From contig BLFN01000736.1 in assembly GCA_014634225.1 (NCBI GenBank), forward strand, positions 1,446,308 through 1,456,307: 10,000 bases of DNA, written 5' to 3'. Below, piece by piece: positions 7,304-10,000 of this stretch. The position numbers were made by a program, and so were the translations under genes. Numbering within the stretch: position 1 is the first letter of the stretch; each line of letters starts with the position of its first letter. The notes under the pieces are model-generated. The model was not told the origin of the DNA. It made no database searches and saw only the letters and a program-made list of their open reading frames with translations. Source of the stretch: Acropora yongei (lineage: Eukaryota; Cnidaria; Anthozoa; Scleractinia; Acroporidae).

Positions 7304-10000
7304 ATGTGATTGGTCGGTGTAATTGCTTTGGTTTTGGCTTTTCGACAGTCATTTGAAAACCGCTCTAGTAGGATGTGATGTGAGTTTGACTGTGAGGCAG
7401 AAGGCTAAGAAATGAACATTATTTCATGGCATCACATACCTTCAAGCATTTTACGTGATCTTTCCTTTATCATGATATTTTTTAGATGATGGCTGCGCCT
7501 CTTTGAGCGATGCAGATCAATCGTTTAGTAGGAACATAAAATACCTTGAGATGAAGTGGTATGAAACACCTTCAGTTGTTAAGTTTGCGGGAGGTAAGTT
7601 TTATGTAAGCTTTTAGAGGATTCATCGCCATGATATTTATAAACCGAGACAATTTCGCGTAGAATAATCACTTTTTTTGAACAAATATCACTACGACATG
7701 CCAACTAGAATTTGAACAAGAAAAAAAAAACGTGAGAATAAAGAAATAAACTGCAATCATCGTTTAAGTTGACGGTGAGGCTGCAATTTGTACACCAAAG
7801 TTCGCTGTGAAAAGGCTATTTTTGCTTTTCATTCAGAAAACCTGAAACAGCGCCAGTGTGCAAATGTGCCAGAAATGAAGACAATTTGTCTTGCTGTGAT
7901 TACCTCATATTATATCTTCTGAACGAATATGATCATAAACAAGCTACCTAACTGAACGGCCAAGGAAAATATCGAGGTGCATTGCCCACGTCGGCTTTGG
8001 TGAGGTTGGGGTTAGAGTTAGGGTTAGGGGTCTTGTGGTCTTCAAATATAAATTACAATACAATGACCTATGTCGAATATACCTGCATAATAATATTCAT
8101 GGTACCAAACAATAGACGTCAGAAAGCGCCACAAACAGTCCCGTTCTTCATGCACCACGAAACGGTTACTGTTCAGTTAAGGATTAGGATGAGGACACTT
8201 TGTGATGTCTATCACAAGGTACCGTGGATCTCATTCTGTCGGTGTGATGGACAACCCTTGAAAACTTGATCACAGGACGTATAGAATAACAAAAGCCAAA
8301 GCTTGTTTGTCATTCTTAGTTAGAAACATCGGACTATTTAGCTCTGATACGTTACAGCTGATTATTGTCCTGTCGATGCAAGCAGTACAATATTTTCACA
8401 TATCAAATGTGTCAAACTTTTCAACTGGTTCAACTATAATAATTATACTAGATCGGTAAATTTTCAGCATCAATTAATTAAACTTGAATTTCTGTGTGTA
8501 GCTTAAGCTTCCTGAAATTTGTACTGAATGTAGCTCGTTTTTACTTCCTATCCATGTCATGAGCAGATTGTACTGGTGAAGATCCACTTGGTTTGGAAAG
8601 CGGTCTAGTTTTAGATCAGCAAATGACAGCGTCCTCAGAGTAGGACAAGAACCACGGCCCAGAAAATACAAGACTCAACTTTGTCGCGGCTAGGGGCAAA
8701 ACTGGTTCCTGGTCGTCACAGGCTAATGACGTCAATCAGTGGCTTCAGGTTGATTTTCTTCAAAATGTAAAAATTGCAAAGATTGCAACCCAGGGGAGGC
8801 AGGATTATGACCAATGGGTAAAGACATACAAGATTATGTACAGTGAGGATGGTCAAATGTCTTCTATTTTTAAAACGTACCAAGAAAATGGACAGGACAA
8901 CGTATGCTTCCAATCTATTGAGGCTGAGAGCTATGTCAATAGCTGTAACATGAAACCATTCAGTTAATAAATTGAAGGTACACAGTTTTTTGCACCTCAA
9001 TTTTAATTCTTTGTCTTTCATATCTTTCATTTGCCAGGTCTTCAACGCAAATACAGATCGCGACAGCGTTGTCACTCGAGTGCTTGCACAGCCAATCACG
9101 GCTCGCTTTGTACAGATAAGGCCGGTTACCTGGCATAGCCACATCTCCATGAGAGCAGAGTTTTACGGCTGCGCTTTGTCAGGTGAGAGTCCGCCGCATA
9201 ATCTTAAAATACCGAGTTCCTGAAATCCAGTTCATATTTTAAACCAAAAGTTCGTTTCGGTTAGCCTACTGTTCATCTGGTTGGCCGAAAGAGCATTCCA
9301 GCTAGCCTACTCGGCTAGTTCTTCACGGGAGTAAGGGTAACAAGATAAATTCTTAAGAAAAAAAATCGCTAACTCCGGGCAGCCAGCTCCCTGGTGGTCA
9401 CGAGTCCCGCTCATGAACCTTACGACCGTGGTTCGATTCTTGCTTTTCAAATTGCCTTCTTCTTCCTTCTCCGGAGCCATTCCTGCAATTAACGCCAGGT
9501 GGCTGTAATCTTGTCCGACATGTTTGATCGTTTCTCTTAGTCGTCTTCGTCAAGTACCTTGCATGGGTTATTGAAAAGTTTTTTCCTTCGGGTGAGCAAA
9601 CTAAAGCTGCCACTTGCCTTTTTTTTTCGCTTACTACTTTAGGCCATAAAGCAAATAGTTGGACATAAAATTGAAAACCTTTGACCAAAATGTACGGGAG
9701 TGAAAACAGTCGTGTACGTCTTCACTCGCACATGGTCTCCCCAGGGATAGCTTTTATGATTGGTTCTCTATTTCAAGTTTACTGAATAAAAATAAATTCG
9801 CGGTGCCTATCTAGAGGTAAGAGGGGTCATTACAAGAGAAGAAAACCCGATGGATCTGTTAAATTGCGTTCAAAGTCAGTATACTATGCAAACAAGGCGT
9901 TGCTCATATCTTTAACTGTCTTTTTTGTGTTTGTCTATGTCAACAGACCGCTATCAAGTACTTGGCCGAAACGTTCATATGGATTTTGTAAAAGAGCCCC
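4264..10000 (+). CDS. Secreted discoidin (F5/8 type C) domain protein, five-exon gene model, 3' end outside window, in-frame stop in exon 3
   Basis: Join of 4264-4330, 7486-7593, 8567-8901, 9038-9182 and 9947 to beyond 10000. The joined frame gives a signal peptide (residues 1 to about 20), a 35-40 residue linker with one Cys (Cys26), a complete F5/8 type C module (Cys60 to Cys215) and the start of a further segment from residue 219. All four introns are GT-AG and all phases agree (1, 1, 0, 1), which is strong support for the model. F5/8 type C domains of extracellular proteins bind glycans or phospholipid head groups and act in adhesion; in cnidarians they occur in many secreted and matrix proteins. 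The exact ligand and orthologue cannot be named. Codon 84 is TAG (8641-8643), so as written only an 83-residue peptide would be made. Extra small exons in the long introns 1 and 2 cannot be excluded. A 5' untranslated exon was not identified. Confidence 0.8.
4525..4550. repeat. 13-bp tandem repeat, two copies
   Basis: CAATGGCAAAGTG at 4525-4537 is followed directly by CAATGGCAAAGTA at 4538-4550 (12 of 13 match). It lies in intron 1. Confidence 0.85.
4862..4972. mobile_element. Small MITE-like element, 103 bp, flanked by TTAA
   Basis: The ends form an inverted repeat: TTAACCCTTTCCCTGCC at 4862-4878 against the complement of 4956-4972 (14 of 17 match). The outer four bases are TTAA on both sides, so the pattern fits a piggyBac-type TTAA target duplication around CCCTT...AAGGGG (4866-4968). 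There is no coding capacity. That TTAA is the target and not part of the repeat is inference. Confidence 0.6.
5150..5265. repeat. Foldback (large inverted repeat) with about 51-bp arms
   Basis: The left arm 5150-5200 and right arm 5214-5265 are near-complementary over their whole length: GGTCAAGATGGCTGGATATT at the left edge, its complement at the right edge, and TTTATGGACC / GGTCCATAAA at the centre, around a 13-base spacer. Weaker complementarity extends outward to about 5132 and 5283 (TTATTGACCAAG against CTTGCTCAATAA). It has no coding capacity and would form a strong hairpin in the pre-mRNA of intron 1. It looks like a non-autonomous foldback transposon. Confidence 0.8.
5789..5819 (+). 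promoter_or_regulatory. Two adjacent RFX (X-box)-like motifs
   Basis: GTTGCTATGATAAC (5789-5802) and GTTGCTTGGAAAC (5807-5819) both resemble the RFX target GTTGCYATGGNAAC, with one or two departures. They are five bases apart in intron 1. They could be an enhancer or simply part of an old repeat. Confidence 0.3.
6744..6777. repeat. 17-bp perfect tandem duplication
   Basis: TTCCTATGAAGAAGTTG occurs at 6744-6760 and again at 6761-6777 without a mismatch. It is a recent slippage-type duplication in intron 1. Confidence 0.9.
7092..7367. mobile_element. MITE of Tc1/mariner style, 272 bp, flanked by TA
   Basis: Terminal inverted repeats of 26 bp lie at 7094-7119 and 7340-7365 (24 of 26 match; start GAGCRGTTTTCAAATGAC). 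Each end is flanked by TA (7092-7093 and 7366-7367), the target duplication expected for Tc1/mariner elements. There is no coding capacity. Inside there are five CCAAT boxes in both orientations (7153, 7185, 7207, 7277, 7309) and an imperfect 21-bp direct repeat (7137-7157 and 7261-7281, 18 of 21 match). It sits about 120 bp before the exon 2 acceptor. Confidence 0.85.
7486..7593 (+). CDS. Exon 2: linker segment between signal peptide and discoidin domain
   Basis: This 108-bp exon is symmetric (phase 1 at both ends) and open in the needed frame. The acceptor is ATATTTTTTAG and the donor is a near-perfect GTAAGT at 7594. It encodes about 36 residues, starting DDGCASLSDADQ, with a single cysteine (model Cys26) and a Lys/Glu/Tyr-rich middle. 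No EGF, PAN or other known module can be recognised; one cysteine is too few for EGF. The split codon G|AT joins exon 1 to exon 2 and again exon 2 to exon 3, in both cases giving Asp. It is probably an unstructured or short N-terminal region of the mature protein. Being symmetric, it could be skipped without a frame change. Confidence 0.7.
7594..8566 (+). other. Intron 2 (973 bp, phase 1)
   Basis: Donor GTAAGT at 7594; the acceptor GAGCAG ends at 8566 after a pyrimidine-rich stretch near 8537-8553. It contains a short TTAGGG-like tract (8004-8030). The open frame at 7982-8269 on the + strand starts inside this tract and shows no domain. Nothing else recognisable is seen. Confidence 0.65.
8004..8030 (+). 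repeat. Short telomere-like TTAGGG tract
   Basis: The stretch holds GGTTGGGG, GTTAGAG, TTAGGG and TTAGGGG units, about four degenerate copies of the metazoan telomere repeat. It lies within intron 2. Confidence 0.6.
8567..8901 (+). CDS. Exon 3: N-terminal two thirds of the F5/8 type C domain, with internal TAG
   Basis: The frame enters in phase 1 and gives D-C-T-G-E-D-P-L-G-L-E-S-G, the usual start of a discoidin domain (Cys, PLGxExG). It goes on with DQQMTASSE, then a stop, then DKNHGPENTRLN, a run with W-S-S (model residues about 105-107), NDVNQWLQVDF, and the family hallmark IATQGR with DYDQWVKTYKI and YSEDG. These match the conserved discoidin core strand by strand. The TAG at 8641-8643 sits between SSE and DKNHG, where the family normally has an aromatic residue (Tyr or Trp); TAC, TAT and TGG are each one base away. 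The exon ends in phase 0 at 8901 after GQDN, with donor GTATGC. Confidence 0.9.
8641..8643 (+). pseudogene. Premature in-frame stop (TAG) inside the discoidin domain
   Basis: Codon 84 of the joined model is TAG. The frame is fixed by clear discoidin residues on both sides (MTASSE before, DKNHGPENTRLN after), so no frameshift is needed and only a single substitution separates it from an intact domain. As written it removes almost the whole domain. No other disabling change is visible in 655 nt of coding sequence up to 9182. This fits a recent null allele or young pseudogene, or a one-base error in the assembly. An alternative acceptor that skips the codon would also lose the conserved first Cys. 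Confidence 0.85.
8902..9037 (+). other. Intron 3 (136 bp, phase 0) inside the discoidin domain
   Basis: Donor GTATGC at 8902; the acceptor TTTGCCAG ends at 9037 after a strong pyrimidine tract (about 9008-9034). Splicing joins GQDN to VFNANTDRD, which restores the normal discoidin sequence. If retained, the frame would run 21 more codons to TAA at 8965-8967. Confidence 0.88.
9038..9182 (+). CDS. Exon 4: C-terminal third of the F5/8 type C domain
   Basis: Starts in phase 0 with VFNANTDRDSVV, followed by LAQPITARFVQIRP, TWHSHISMRAEFYGC. These are the typical last strands of a discoidin domain: the NTDRD turn, the PITARFVRI-type strand, the WH-x-HISMR motif, and the closing Cys (model Cys215) that pairs with Cys60. 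The exon ends in phase 1 at 9182 with donor GTGAGA. Together with exon 3 the module is bounded by phase 1 introns, the 1-1 layout that lets extracellular domains be shuffled or duplicated. No damage is seen here. Confidence 0.9.
9183..9946 (+). other. Intron 4 (764 bp, phase 1)
   Basis: Donor GTGAGA at 9183; the acceptor GTCAACAG ends at 9946 after a long T-rich tract (about 9909-9938). It contains a small inverted repeat (9302-9318) and a possible tRNA-like B box near 9429-9438. The - strand frame at 9398-9688 shows no domain and is not called. Confidence 0.6.
9947..10000 (+). CDS. Exon 5 (partial): start of an unidentified segment after the discoidin domain
   Basis: After the acceptor at 9946 the phase 1 frame is open to the window edge. 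With the last base of exon 4 it reads DRYQVLGRNVHMDFVKEP (model residues 219-236). The phase match to exon 4 supports the join. The 18 residues are too few to name a domain and I recognise none. The exon runs off the window, so its end and the rest of the protein are unknown. Confidence 0.55.

Larger units (their letters stand above)
4331..7485 (+). other. Intron 1 (3155 bp, phase 1), rich in short repeats
   Basis: Donor GTAATT at 4331. The acceptor TTTTTTAG ends at 7485 after a T-rich stretch. It contains the 13-bp tandem repeat (4525-4550), a TTAA-flanked mini-element (4862-4972), a foldback (5150-5265), two RFX-like motifs (5789-5819), a 17-bp duplication (6744-6777) and a TA-flanked MITE (7092-7367). 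In the remaining parts (4551-4861, 5284-5788, 5820-6743, 6778-7091) I see AT-rich DNA without a convincing exon. A small missed exon is possible. Confidence 0.65.

Noticed and set aside
7982..8269. 95-codon frame on the + strand
   Set aside because: It begins in the telomere-like tract (Leu/Gly-rich start) and shows no recognised domain.
8716..9150. 144-codon frame on the - strand
   Set aside because: It is the antisense of the discoidin exons 3 and 4 and intron 3, whose + strand coding is clear.
8972..9223. 83-codon frame on the + strand with its own ATG
   Set aside because: Its start lies in intron 3; only the part from 9038 to 9182 is coding, as exon 4 in the same frame.
9398..9688. 96-codon frame on the - strand
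   Set aside because: Arg/Lys-rich without domain, inside intron 4 and overlapping a possible SINE-like stretch.

Overview
The window reads as nuclear DNA from an animal, most likely a cnidarian (stony coral or sea anemone). This rests on AT-rich sequence, multi-exon structure with GT-AG introns, introns packed with short foldback and MITE-like repeats of a style I associate with coral and anemone genomes, and a secreted protein carrying a discoidin (F5/8 type C) module. The assignment to Cnidaria is inference. There are no bacterial operons, no rRNA, no CRISPR array and no long transposase or reverse transcriptase frame.

Only one gene is well supported. It lies on the + strand, from 4264 past the right edge. 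Five exons can be read: 4264-4330 (signal peptide), 7486-7593 (short linker), 8567-8901 and 9038-9182 (together one complete F5/8 type C domain, bounded by Cys60 and Cys215 of the model), and 9947 to beyond 10000 (start of the next, unidentified segment). All splice junctions are GT-AG and all phases match: introns 1, 2 and 4 are phase 1, while intron 3, inside the domain, is phase 0. The product should be secreted or extracellular and may bind carbohydrate or lipid. The striking oddity is an in-frame TAG at 8641-8643, at a position that is normally aromatic in this domain family, in an otherwise intact domain. The gene is therefore a young pseudogene, a null allele, a read-through case, or carries a one-base sequence error.

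Layout: 1-890 is AT-rich intergenic DNA with small repeats. 890-1210 is a repeat patch rich in ATCAAACA octamers. 1354-1620 is a foldback element with two hairpins. 1640-2310 holds nothing I recognise. 2314-2445 has a short inverted repeat and a GGCG-rich degenerate repeat. 2495-3020 has open frames on the - strand that may be an old gene fragment. 3053-3108 is a 28-bp tandem repeat. 3110-4263 is the upstream region of the gene, without a recognised promoter. Intron 1 (4331-7485) holds a 13-bp tandem repeat, a 103-bp element flanked by TTAA, a 116-bp foldback, paired RFX-like motifs, a 17-bp tandem duplication and a 272-bp MITE flanked by TA. Intron 2 contains a short telomere-like tract, and intron 4 a doubtful tRNA-like B box.
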